Shown piece after piece: positions 26,512 to 35,352 of a DNA stretch of 64,000 nt (the stretch's first letter is position 1; every line of letters begins with the position of its first letter). The notes under the pieces were generated by a model. It did no database searches and was not told the DNA's origin. It saw only the letters and a program-made list of their open reading frames with translations. This DNA comes from Parahalioglobus pacificus (GTDB lineage Bacteria > Pseudomonadota > Gammaproteobacteria > Pseudomonadales > Halieaceae), in contig NZ_BMYM01000001.1 in the NCBI RefSeq assembly GCF_014652275.1, positions 558,001 through 622,000 of the forward strand, given 5' to 3'. A program made the position numbers and the translations under genes.

Positions 26512-26526
26512 TTTACATTTCTTTAC
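26512..26526 (-). promoter_or_regulatory. CpxR box upstream of cpxR
   Basis: On the minus strand the sequence GTAAAGAAATGTAAA matches the known CpxR consensus GTAAA(N5)GTAAA without mismatch. It lies about 62 bp before the cpxR ATG, in the 82-bp gap between the M16C protease stop and cpxR. It predicts that phosphorylated CpxR controls its own operon. Confidence 0.72.
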
Positions 26527-26532
26527 GTCGGC

Positions 26533-29484
26533 CTAGAGTTCCTGAACCAGCAAGCCGCTGTCTTCAATCCGGCTTAAGTCTGCGTCGCGTTGCTTGGGGT
26601 TGGTGATCACAGCCGTGCTGGCATTCTCGGGGGTGAGATACTCGCTGGCTACGCGGCGTACATCATCCAGCGTGACCGACAGTATCTGCTGACGGAAGCG
26701 CTCCCGCTGCGCATGGCTGCGACCGAATAGGCCATTGTGGAAGTGTTGCTTGGCTTCACCGGCGGGAGAACTGGGTTTATCCAGGCTACCCACCACACCC
26801 AGAATGGCTTCTTCCAGCGGCTGTGAATCCAGATTTGTCTCGGCGATCCAGGCAATGCTGGCGTCGAAGTCTGCCAGTGTGTCCCAGAAGCGCGGATCGC
26901 GGTATGAGTAGAAGCGGAAGGCCGCTATACCGGAGTCCTGACTTGCGCCACCGCCATAGGCACCACCCTGTTCACGAATAGCACGGTGCAGGAAGCCATT
27001 ACGCAGTATGGCACCCAATACGGTGAGGGGTGCGGCATCCGGGTGGCCAACGGGAACCGTTGGGTAGGCGCGGGCACAGAAATTCACCTGGGTGTTGGTT
27101 ACCCACAGTTCATTGCGTGCTTCCCTGATCGCTGTGGGTGTCCACAAATCTGCGGAGCCATCCACACTGCTACCCGGCCAGCCCGCAAGAGCAGATTCTG
27201 TAACCGAGTCCATGTGCTCCGCCTCTGCAATGGCCAGGAGTTGTACCGGCATATCCGCCACGCGCTTGTGCAGGTCGGTGAACTGCTGCGACAGTGCCGC
27301 CAGGGCATCCGCTGAGCGTAAGTCTTCGTCGAGCTTACGCACACTGCGTATGCCGGCGAGGCCTGTCAGCTGGTGATTCAGTTGCGCCAGTGGGCTCATG
27401 CCCGCGCAGGCTGCAGCCATTGCCAGGCCGTGCCCATTGCCAGTAACGGACTGTTCGCGTCGTGCCCGTTGCTGGCTGATCATATCGCGGATTCGATCGG
27501 TCTCTTCGAAAGTTACGCTGTATAGCGTGTCGCGCATCAGGGCTATTTGTTCGCCGCTGTTGGCTGCCAGAGCTTTAGAGGACAATACTAGGTTTGCCGT
27601 CACTGCCTGCTCGCTGTTGACATCGCCCCGCATGGAGGTAAAAGCATTGATTGATCCGACGGTGGCCGATTGTCGGTTCTGGGTTTCCAGGTAGCTGCCG
27701 CCGTTAAGGCCCAGCTCTGTCATGAGGTTGGTGTAGTAGGGCATCAAGGCCTGTTGGTCAGCACTCAATTGCGGCAATGCCGCGATGGCCTGTTGGTACA
27801 CCAGCCCGTTGGTGCCCTGTGCGTAGCGCGTGAGTGTGACTCCGTTGCGCTCTGTCTGTTCGCAGGTCAGCTCCGGCAGGGTGGCAGGCACATCCGCCAG
27901 GGTCACCTTGGGAAGAATGCTCTCATCGTCTACCTGGGCCTGACGTTGTTCCAGTTGGTGCGCCAATTCGATAACGCGTGCTTTCTCGTCGCTGTCCATC
28001 TGCGAAGCTATGTCGGCCAGACGCGCGCGCTCGGACTCGTCGCGTTGCTGCGACAGCGACTGGTCGGGGGACATCACCAGAGTCACCCGGTGTGGGTTCT
28101 CCAGCAGCAGTTTGCGCGCCAGCCTGGGAATAAAGTCCGGCTCTTTGATTTGCTCGCGCAGCTCGGCGATCACCGGGTCGAGGTTGAGAACTGCAATAGG
28201 GTCGCTGTAGTGCGTGGCGCAACCCAACGACTGCAGAATCAGCTGCAATCCATAGGGGTAGCTGTCGCCGCTAATTTCACGCTGGTGCAGTTCCAGTTGG
28301 TGCAACACGGCTTCCACACGTTCCTGCGCGACACCGTCCCTAGCAAGGTCCTCAATCACCTGTAGCACCTGAGTTTCAAAAGCGTCGCGGTGCTCGCTTT
28401 CGCTCCCTTCAATGCCGCAGCAAAACACCATTTCGCGCATGGAATCCTCGAGCCCGCAGAGGGGGGAGGGGGCTAGGCCTAGTTCGGTGGTTTCCAGTAG
28501 CCGCTGCAGGGGGCTGGCGCTGTTTTCCATTAATACGCTTGAAAGCAACTGTGCTTCCAGCAGGGCTTGCAGATCGCTGCTCTCACCAAGCAGCCAACCC
28601 ATCACAATGTGGGTTTTCTGGGCCGTGCTGCCGGGTTCATCGAACGCGTAACTGTCGGCTATTTGCAGGGGCGAAGCGATACGCTGCTCCGGAGCGACAG
28701 CGATTTTTTCCTCCAGTCGCTCAAACTTGGCCAGCGCCAGCTCTTCAAATCGGGCTTGGTGTTCGGTGGCAGGTATATCCCCGAAGGTCATGAAGATGGC
28801 GTTACTGGGGTGGTAGTGCGACCGATAGAAGTCTGATAATTCGTCGTAAGACAGATCGGGAATGTGGGCTGGGTCGCCGCCACTGTTGTAGTGGTAGGTG
28901 CTGGTTGGGAACAGGTGTTCACACAGGACCTGCCACAGTGTTGAGCTCACTGAACTCATAGCACCCTTCATTTCATTGAACACCACGCCTTTGAAGACCA
29001 GATCACTGTCCGGATTGTCTCGCTCGGCAAACTCCACGCGATGGCCTTCCTGGGCGAAGTCCAGTGGATCCAGGCGCGAGAAGAAGACGGCGTCCATGTA
29101 GACATTGAGCAGGTTGTCGAAATCCTTGCGGTTTTGGCTGGCAAAAGGATAGGCGGTCCAGTCGGAGCTGGTGAAGGCGTTCATGAAGGTGTTCAGGGAG
29201 CGCCTGAGCATCATGAAGAAGGGGTCCCTTACGGGGAAGCGCTCGCTGCCGCAAAGCGCGGTATGCTCAAGAATGTGCGCAACGCCCGTGCTGTCATGAG
29301 GCACCGTGCGCAGTGCGACCAGAAATACGTTTTCGGGGCTGTCTGATGCCAGATGGTAGTGCACCGCGCCCGTGGCTTTGTGCTCATAGTGCTCGACTGT
29401 CAGGTTGAGGGAGTCAATGCGGGCCTCGCGCAGTGCGTCAAAGGCAGGGTGGGCGCGTAACGGGGATGCAACAGCCTGATTCAT
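26533..29484 (-). CDS. M16C family metallopeptidase (presequence-protease-like)
   Basis: A 983-residue zinc protease made of four homologous modules in two halves, the usual size for the PreP/insulinase C subfamily. The inverted zinc motif HILEH (His70, Glu73, His74) is followed by ALCGSERFPVRDPFF and SLNTFMNAFTSSDWTAYPFASQN, diagnostic of this subfamily, and the distal Glu in VVFNEMKGAMSS. The second half contains the AYPTVPVGHPDAAPLTVLG and EQGGAYGGGA blocks that close the chamber. No signal peptide is present, so it should degrade short peptides in the cytosol. It is upstream of cpxRA on the same strand but has its own start region. Confidence 0.95.
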   Translation of the reverse strand: MNQAVASPLRAHPAFDALREARIDSLNLTVEHYEHKATGAVHYHLASDSPENVFLVALRTVPHDSTGVAHILEHTALCGSERFPVRDPFFMMLRRSLNTFMNAFTSSDWTAYPFASQNRKDFDNLLNVYMDAVFFSRLDPLDFAQEGHRVEFAERDNPDSDLVFKGVVFNEMKGAMSSVSSTLWQVLCEHLFPTSTYHYNSGGDPAHIPDLSYDELSDFYRSHYHPSNAIFMTFGDIPATEHQARFEELALAKFERLEEKIAVAPEQRIASPLQIADSYAFDEPGSTAQKTHIVMGWLLGESSDLQALLEAQLLSSVLMENSASPLQRLLETTELGLAPSPLCGLEDSMREMVFCCGIEGSESEHRDAFETQVLQVIEDLARDGVAQERVEAVLHQLELHQREISGDSYPYGLQLILQSLGCATHYSDPIAVLNLDPVIAELREQIKEPDFIPRLARKLLLENPHRVTLVMSPDQSLSQQRDESERARLADIASQMDSDEKARVIELAHQLEQRQAQVDDESILPKVTLADVPATLPELTCEQTERNGVTLTRYAQGTNGLVYQQAIAALPQLSADQQALMPYYTNLMTELGLNGGSYLETQNRQSATVGSINAFTSMRGDVNSEQAVTANLVLSSKALAANSGEQIALMRDTLYSVTFEETDRIRDMISQQRARREQSVTGNGHGLAMAAACAGMSPLAQLNHQLTGLAGIRSVRKLDEDLRSADALAALSQQFTDLHKRVADMPVQLLAIAEAEHMDSVTESALAGWPGSSVDGSADLWTPTAIREARNELWVTNTQVNFCARAYPTVPVGHPDAAPLTVLGAILRNGFLHRAIREQGGAYGGGASQDSGIAAFRFYSYRDPRFWDTLADFDASIAWIAETNLDSQPLEEAILGVVGSLDKPSSPAGEAKQHFHNGLFGRSHAQRERFRQQILSVTLDDVRRVASEYLTPENASTAVITNPKQRDADLSRIEDSGLLVQEL

Positions 29485-29562
29485 AGGGTGCTCAAACAGA
29501 AAATGAAGAGCGCGCTATTCTAGCGCGAATTGACGCGCTGTTGGTGTGAATCAGGGTGTGAA

Positions 29563-30351
29563 TCAGCTGTGTGGTCGGGTGAGCAGGGGCGGCGGCGTGC
29601 TGGCTGGCTTCAGTTCAATGCGGTAGAGGTAGGGCCAGCGTTTGCCCGTCACCCAGATGCCCCCATCCCGGCGGTCAAAGGCGATCCCGTTCAGCACATC
29701 TGTGCCCTCACCATACTCTTCGGCGGGCAGCAGCCCGGAGAGGTCGATACTGCCTGTTACGTTACCCGTTGCCGGATCGATAGTGACTATCCGATCACTT
29801 TGCCAGACGTTGGCCCACACCTCGCCGTTAATCCACTCGAGCTCATTGAGCAGGCTCACCGGGCGGCCCGATTCTGTCACCTCAACAGTGCGTGCCAGCG
29901 AGTAGTCGCCGGGATTGACTACGCGCAACAGGTTGCTGCCATCGCTGTAGATCAGCTCTTTGCCATTATGGGTGATGCCCCAGCCCTCGCCGGGCAGGCG
30001 GAAGAGCTCCAGCGGTTCCAATGCCTCGCGTTGGTAAACCAGGCCCAGGCGGGCGCGCCAGGTGAGCTGGTAAACCCTGTCATTGAGTACAGTAACCCCC
30101 TCGGCAAACAATCGTGGATCCAGTGGGCGCTCCAGTTCCAGCTCGCCGCTATCGAAGTCGTAGCGACGCAAGCGCGACTGGCCGTACATGCCGGAGCTGA
30201 GATATAGCTTATCCCCGACAATCTCCAGCCCCTGCACGAAGTTGTCCCGCGTCTGCGGTTTCCTGTCCACCACCGTGAAGTCCCACTGCGTCTGCGCGGC
30301 GACCCCGCAACTCATCAGTGCAATAAGCAGTGCAAATCGGAAAACGGGCAT
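29563..30351 (-). CDS. Secreted glutaminyl-peptide cyclotransferase (GCT family)
   Basis: A 262-residue protein with a signal peptide (about 1-19, MSCGVAAQ) and the five-bladed propeller of the plant/bacterial glutamine cyclotransferase family: NFVQGLEIVGDKLYLSSGMYGQSRLRRYD, FAEGVTVLNDRVYQLTWR, LNELEWINGEVWANVWQSD and DVLNGIAFDRRDGGIWVTGKRWP. It converts N-terminal Gln of exported peptides to pyroglutamate. It starts one base after the mnmC stop codon on the same strand, so the two are cotranscribed, though no functional link is known. Confidence 0.9.
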   Translation of the reverse strand: MPVFRFALLIALMSCGVAAQTQWDFTVVDRKPQTRDNFVQGLEIVGDKLYLSSGMYGQSRLRRYDFDSGELELERPLDPRLFAEGVTVLNDRVYQLTWRARLGLVYQREALEPLELFRLPGEGWGITHNGKELIYSDGSNLLRVVNPGDYSLARTVEVTESGRPVSLLNELEWINGEVWANVWQSDRIVTIDPATGNVTGSIDLSGLLPAEEYGEGTDVLNGIAFDRRDGGIWVTGKRWPYLYRIELKPASTPPPLLTRPHS

Positions 30352-30352
30352 A

Positions 30353-32458
30353 TCAGCAGCGGTTTCTTTTCAGGTCCCGCACCAGGAAGCGCGCCGGGGC
30401 GAGATTGCGGTGAAAATGGCGGCCAAGCGGCAAAGGCTCGCCGCACAGTTGTGAGGCAATGAGCTCACCGCACAGGGGAGTTGAGGTAAGTCCACGAGAT
30501 CCGTGCGCGGTGTTTACAAAGAGACCGGGAATCACAGGCGCCTTGTCGGTTTGAACCAGCTTGGCATTATCGCGAAGCCCTGCGTAGGTTTCCAGAAAGG
30601 CGGTTCTGTCGGGCAAGGGGCCCGCAACAGGCAGATAATCCGGGCTGGCGCAACGCAGGGCAGCGCGCCCCCCAAGGCTGGCAGTGTCCAGCTGATTGAG
30701 CGATTGCGAAAGGCCAGGCAGGGCTTTCGCGAGTGTTGCCAGATTGTACTCGTGATCATCCCGCGTCACGGTGGTGTCTGTATTACCGGGAGCGAAGCTT
30801 GCGCCGATGCAGTGTTGTCCATGGCGTGGCGGGGAGATGTAACCCTCGTGGCACATCACACTGCGTAATGAACGGGTTTGGTCAGCGGCGGGTAGCTGCG
30901 TGGTTTGGCCGCGGATGGGTTGCAGCGGTAGCCAGGCAGCCTGCGCAAACTGGTTGGTGGATACGCCACCGCATAACACCAGGGCGTCCGCTTCAAATAT
31001 GCGCTTGTCGCCGGTCTCTACTTGCCAGCGCCTGACGTTGCCGGCTGAGGCAGTCACTTGGCCGCAGCCTGACTTCACGGTGATGCCAGCGCCGCTTAGC
31101 ATTGCTTCGCAAACGGCCGGCGGGTGTAGCCAACCTGAATCGGGGAACCAATAGCCGGCCATGGGCTGCTCTATTCCCAGCAACTCACTGGCGGCTTCTG
31201 CCGATACCACCGAAGCAAGGCGGTGCGTACCTGCCAGTTTATCGGTGAGGTACGCCATATCTTCAGTAGCCGTACTCTGTTGGAAGTACCCGCATAACTG
31301 ACCGTCCTCGCCGGCTTTCAATGCACCCGCACCGAACAGGCGGCGATACTGTGCAATGGCAAAGGTGTAGCTCTGCAGAGCGAAATCCGTGAGCGCAGAA
31401 TGCTTGCGGGAAAGCCGCGTGTAGATAACGCCCTGGGCGTTGCCCGATGCAGCGCTGGCGACGGTGTGCTCCTCCAACACGGTCACGTTGATGCCGCGCC
31501 GTGCAAGTGCAGCGGCAGTCGAAGCGCCAGCGAGCCCAGCCCCGATGACGATTGCCGTTCGGATCCCCGGCTCCGGCTGTTGTGATATGTCCCAGGGCGT
31601 TATGCCTTTCGTTGTGGCTCGCGGGGTCCCGGGCGGCGTGGGTTGCGATGCTGAATCCTCGCCGGATGTTGCACCGGGTGGGGCTAATACAGCACGCAGA
31701 CTGTCGCGCTTATGGCCAAATCCCGCGACCTTTTCAACATTGAAACCGGCTTCTGCCAGCCCCCGGCGTACGCTGCCTGCTGCGGTAAATGTTGCGACAG
31801 TCGCACCGCGGCGGCTGAGCGCAGCCACCGACCTAAAGAGGTCCGGCTGCCACATGTCCGGATTCTTTGCTGGCGCAAAACCGTCCAGATACCAGGCGTC
31901 AATCCACGGCCTGTCGAAACTCGCCATGTCGGCCAGCGCTGCGCTGGCATCTTCGACCCAGATATCCAGTGTCACCGCGCTCTCTTCAAAACTGAGCCGG
32001 TGCTGCCCGCGCAGGGCCGGCGGCCATGCCGACAGCAGCTGTTCACTGAGCGGTGTCAGAGCCTGCCAGTGCGACAGGGCCTTGGCGGCATCAGCGTGAA
32101 CAAGCGGGTGGCGTTCAATCGATACAAAGTGAAGGCGAGGGCGCGGCTGAGGTATAGCTCTCCAGGCAGCCCAAGTCAGCAAAAAGTTAAGGCCAGTGCC
32201 AAAGCCGGTTTCTGCTATCGCGAACTGCTCTGGGCTCGCGCCCAGCCGTTCGGCAATCCGATTTCCCTCGAGAAAGGTGTAGAGGCTCTCGTCCAGACCC
32301 TGACCTCGCTGGTAATACACATCATCATACTGCTGGGCGCGGGGCTCTTCACTGGCGGACCAATTGATGTCTGCAGTGGCGGCGGGCGCCCAGGGCTGGT
32401 TGTCTCGCTGAATCACGGTAGTAGAGGGCAAGGCATGGACCCGCGATGATAGCAGCAC
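30353..32458 (-). CDS. mnmC: Bifunctional tRNA mnm5s2U biosynthesis enzyme MnmC
   Basis: MnmC finishes the wobble-uridine modification of tRNAs: its FAD domain removes the carboxymethyl group and its SAM domain methylates the amine. The N-terminal methyltransferase (about 1-250) shows DVYYQRGQGLDE, ETGFGTGLNFLL and the DAWYLDGFAPAKNPDMW block. The FAD oxidoreductase (from about 295) starts with VIGAGLAGASTAAALARRG and ends with GLRDNAKLVQTDKAPVIPGLFV and AHGSRGLTSTPLCGE. Total length about 700 is normal. The start is uncertain: no ATG fits, the longest frame begins with GTG at 32458, and a GTG at 32416 would match the usual N-terminus equally well. Confidence 0.94.
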   Translation of the reverse strand: MLLSSRVHALPSTTVIQRDNQPWAPAATADINWSASEEPRAQQYDDVYYQRGQGLDESLYTFLEGNRIAERLGASPEQFAIAETGFGTGLNFLLTWAAWRAIPQPRPRLHFVSIERHPLVHADAAKALSHWQALTPLSEQLLSAWPPALRGQHRLSFEESAVTLDIWVEDASAALADMASFDRPWIDAWYLDGFAPAKNPDMWQPDLFRSVAALSRRGATVATFTAAGSVRRGLAEAGFNVEKVAGFGHKRDSLRAVLAPPGATSGEDSASQPTPPGTPRATTKGITPWDISQQPEPGIRTAIVIGAGLAGASTAAALARRGINVTVLEEHTVASAASGNAQGVIYTRLSRKHSALTDFALQSYTFAIAQYRRLFGAGALKAGEDGQLCGYFQQSTATEDMAYLTDKLAGTHRLASVVSAEAASELLGIEQPMAGYWFPDSGWLHPPAVCEAMLSGAGITVKSGCGQVTASAGNVRRWQVETGDKRIFEADALVLCGGVSTNQFAQAAWLPLQPIRGQTTQLPAADQTRSLRSVMCHEGYISPPRHGQHCIGASFAPGNTDTTVTRDDHEYNLATLAKALPGLSQSLNQLDTASLGGRAALRCASPDYLPVAGPLPDRTAFLETYAGLRDNAKLVQTDKAPVIPGLFVNTAHGSRGLTSTPLCGELIASQLCGEPLPLGRHFHRNLAPARFLVRDLKRNRC

Positions 32459-32533
32459 GGCATGATGGGGTGGGCATCTGGCGCCGCGCTGGCGCAGGGT
32501 TTAGACTGCCGCGCCCGCAGGAGGTAGAAAACC

Positions 32534-33019
32534 ATGGCCCAAACCCAACGTACATCGATGTCGCAGGAACAGTTTCTGACCATCGCCGTGAACCTGATTA
32601 ACCGAACCCTGCTGGAGGCGCAGCGAACAGAAGCCAAGCAGCTGTTCAAGCAACTCTCCCGAGGCAACGTGTTGCCTATTACCCAGGTGCGACTGGAAGA
32701 CGAGTCGCTGGTGCGCTTCGATCTTGCCCTGGACCACAGTGAATTCGTCGGCAAGCTGAATTTTGGTGCCTTCAGGGGCAGTGTGGCGGTGCTTTTGGCG
32801 AACCTTGCCAATGCTGTTCAGGAGGGTCAGACCATTACCGTCTTCAGCGCGGAGCAGGACACAGAGTCAAAGATGTTCGGCATTACCGCGGCCACGGAAG
32901 AAGACGGTCAGGCCAATGTGATGGTGCTGGGCAGTGAGGCAGGTGGCGATCAGGCGCGCGTGTTGCTGCGCCTGATGTATTTGGATCCCAAACAGTTCAC
33001 CGAGCAGGCGCAGGCCTAG
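32534..33019 (+). CDS. Conserved hypothetical protein, soluble
   Basis: A 161-residue protein with a strong ribosome site (AGGAGG 9 nt before the ATG). It has no signal peptide or membrane segment. An N-terminal helical part (QFLTIAVNLINRTLLEAQRTEAKQLF) is followed by a mostly beta region with DESLVRFDLALDHSEFVGKLNFGAFRGSVAVLL. It appears to be one of the short conserved proteins found near mnmC in marine Gammaproteobacteria, but I do not recognise a named family. It is divergent from mnmC and convergent with the MaoC gene. Confidence 0.72.
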   Translation: MAQTQRTSMSQEQFLTIAVNLINRTLLEAQRTEAKQLFKQLSRGNVLPITQVRLEDESLVRFDLALDHSEFVGKLNFGAFRGSVAVLLANLANAVQEGQTITVFSAEQDTESKMFGITAATEEDGQANVMVLGSEAGGDQARVLLRLMYLDPKQFTEQAQA

Positions 33020-33039
33020 GCGCCCAGCTGGGGTTTCGT

Positions 33040-33525
33040 CTACCTGTCCAACCCGGCAACGGTGATCTCGGGCAGGGCGGGTATGGCTGCCGATGCTGCC
33101 TCGGTGGCAACCATCACTTCAGAGGTGCCGGTCACAACGGCCTTGCCGTTCTGATTGGTGACTTTGCAGTCCAGCGTCGCTTTATTGCGCCTGTCCTCCT
33201 TCTCGGCAACGGTCATGGTCACGGTCACCGTATCTCCCAGCTTCACCGGGCGCAGAAACTTCATGGTTTGACCCAGGTACACCGTGCCCGGCCCCAACAT
33301 CTTCATTGCCACGCAGGCTGAGATAAAGGCGCCCGAGAGCATACCGTGGGCAATGCGCTCCCCAAAGGCAGTACCTGATGCATAGCCCTCGTCCAGGTGG
33401 AGCGGGTTGAGGTCCCCCGATACTTCGCTGAATAAGACCACATCGCGCTCGGTCACTGTGCGGGTGTAGGTGGCACTATCACCGATCGCGATCTGGTCGT
33501 AGGTGACCGTCGTCAGGCTATCCAT
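33040..33525 (-). CDS. MaoC-like (R)-specific enoyl-CoA hydratase
   Basis: A 161-residue hot-dog-fold protein. The hydratase-2 motif is clear: SGDLNPLHLDEGYASGTAFGERIAHGML, with the catalytic Asp and His of the PhaJ/MaoC type. It hydrates trans-2-enoyl-CoA to the (R)-3-hydroxyacyl-CoA, feeding beta-oxidation or polyhydroxyalkanoate. The start with GGAG upstream was preferred to one ten codons earlier. It is divergent from the acyl-CoA ligase gene by about 120 bp, which fits a shared fatty-acid context. Confidence 0.9.
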   Translation of the reverse strand: MDSLTTVTYDQIAIGDSATYTRTVTERDVVLFSEVSGDLNPLHLDEGYASGTAFGERIAHGMLSGAFISACVAMKMLGPGTVYLGQTMKFLRPVKLGDTVTVTMTVAEKEDRRNKATLDCKVTNQNGKAVVTGTSEVMVATEAASAAIPALPEITVAGLDR

Positions 33526-33647
33526 TCTTTGCTCCCTTTTCGTTTGCGCCAGCATACCCTAAACCGCGTTTTGCTTGGCTGGGCAAGGCTCTGTAAATAG
33601 CGTATGTTCGCCGCTTGCAAGCAACCGATAGTCAGGAAAGACAGACC

Positions 33648-35333
33648 ATGGCTGAGGCCTCCGCAGAGATTCATGACCTGATCCGTATAACCAGCGACGC
33701 TCTGGGTATTGCTGCTCATGCTGACAGTGCGCGCTTCAGCGATGTGAACGCGGTGATCAACCATGCCTCTGGGCTGTTTGCTGACAAACCTGCCTTCAGT
33801 AGTCTTGGGCACAGTCTCACTTATGCCCGGCTTGATGAATTCTCGGGCCAGTTCGCCAGCTGGCTGCAGAACCATACGACGTTGGAGCCCGGTGACCGTA
33901 TCGCCATCCAGATGCCCAACCTCATCCAGTACCCCGTGGTGCTTTTCGGTGCCCTGCGGGCCGGCATGGTCGTGGTTAACACCAATCCGCTGTACAGCGA
34001 ACGGGAGATTGAGCACCAGTTCAATGATGCCAATGTGAAGGCACTGGTGGTGCAGGCGAATGTCGCAGCCAATACCGCGGCCGTGCTGCCTCGCACTGGG
34101 GTCAAGCACGTGGTGGTCACTGAGCTTGCCGATCTCCATCCCTTGCCGCAGCGACTGCTGATCAATACGGTGACCAAGCACGTCAAAAAGTTGGTGCCCC
34201 CGTTTTCTATCCCGGGTGCTGTCGGCCTTCGTCAGGCCCTGGTAATGGGGGCGCGAAAGCCCTATTCAGCGGTTTCTGTGGAGCGTAATGCACTCGCGAT
34301 GTTGCAGTACACCGGCGGTACAACCGGTGTCGCCAAGGGCGCGATGCTTTCGCACGCTAATCTTGTCGCCAATGTGATGCAGGTGGATGCCATTTTCGAG
34401 ACCCACGATTTTGGCGATGAAAATCTGGTGATGGCGCAGCCGCTGCCCGTGTATCACATTTACGCCTTTATGACGTGCGTCTACAGTATGGTGCGCGGCG
34501 GGCATCTGGTGTTTATTCCCAACCCCCGCGATCTGGACTCCATTGTCAAAGTCATGAGCAGTTATCGTCCCAGCCTGTTCTGCGGCCTGAATACCCTGTT
34601 TCTCTCCCTGTGTAACCACGACGCCTTCAAGGCCCTGGACTTCAGCCACCTCAGGGTCACCCTGTCCGGGGGGATGGCACTGACCCACGCTGCCGCCGAG
34701 CAGTGGCAGGCCATCACAGGCTGTGAAGTGTCCGAGGGCTACGGATTGACGGAGACTTCGCCGGTGGTTTCCACCAATCCCGGTAACTGCAAGCGCATAG
34801 GCACCATCGGCATCCCGGTGCCCGACACCGAAGTCCGTATCCTGGATGACGACAATGTGGAGTTGGGTGTAGATCAAGCCGGTGAGCTTTGTGTCCGTGG
34901 GCCGCAAGTCATGCTGGGCTACTGGCAACGGCCAGATGAAACCGCCAAGGTGATGGACAGTGAAGGTTGGTTTCGCACGGGCGATGTCGCCAAACTCCGC
35001 CCCGACGGTTTCTTGCAGATTGTTGATCGCAAGAAAGACATGATCGTTGTGTCTGGATTCAACGTGTACCCCAATGAGCTAGAGGATGTGCTGTACCAAC
35101 ATGACGATGTGTTGGAGTGTGCCGCGGTGGGTGTGCCCGACGATAGCTCTGGTGAAGTGATTAAAATGTTTGTTGTCAGCAAGTCCGGCACCCTCACGGC
35201 CGACGAGGTGAGAGAATTCTGCCGCCGCAGCCTGACGGCCTATAAGGTGCCTCGTTTGGTCGAGTTCCGTGACGAATTGCCGAAAACCAATGTTGGTAAG
35301 ATATTGCGTCGAGAACTTCGAGACTCTGCCTGA
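33648..35333 (+). CDS. fadD: Long-chain fatty acid-CoA ligase
   Basis: A 561-residue ANL-superfamily ligase, the same length as E. coli FadD. It activates fatty acids via an acyl-adenylate. Motifs: P-loop YTGGTTGVAKGAMLSH (near residue 215), GYGLTETSPVVS, and the C-terminal hinge TGDVAKLRPDGFLQIVDRKKDMIVVSGFNVYPNELEDVL, with the final catalytic Lys in KTNVGKILRRELR. CAGGAAAG precedes the ATG. The hrpA gene begins 19 bp downstream and may be cotranscribed. Paired divergently with a MaoC hydratase gene. Confidence 0.9.
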   Translation: MAEASAEIHDLIRITSDALGIAAHADSARFSDVNAVINHASGLFADKPAFSSLGHSLTYARLDEFSGQFASWLQNHTTLEPGDRIAIQMPNLIQYPVVLFGALRAGMVVVNTNPLYSEREIEHQFNDANVKALVVQANVAANTAAVLPRTGVKHVVVTELADLHPLPQRLLINTVTKHVKKLVPPFSIPGAVGLRQALVMGARKPYSAVSVERNALAMLQYTGGTTGVAKGAMLSHANLVANVMQVDAIFETHDFGDENLVMAQPLPVYHIYAFMTCVYSMVRGGHLVFIPNPRDLDSIVKVMSSYRPSLFCGLNTLFLSLCNHDAFKALDFSHLRVTLSGGMALTHAAAEQWQAITGCEVSEGYGLTETSPVVSTNPGNCKRIGTIGIPVPDTEVRILDDDNVELGVDQAGELCVRGPQVMLGYWQRPDETAKVMDSEGWFRTGDVAKLRPDGFLQIVDRKKDMIVVSGFNVYPNELEDVLYQHDDVLECAAVGVPDDSSGEVIKMFVVSKSGTLTADEVREFCRRSLTAYKVPRLVEFRDELPKTNVGKILRRELRDSA

Positions 35334-35352
35334 CATCACCTGGTAAACCTCT

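Noticed and set aside
27670-28365. Open frame of 231 codons opposite the M16C protease gene
   Set aside because: Shadow of a strongly supported protease; no start signals or recognisable domain.
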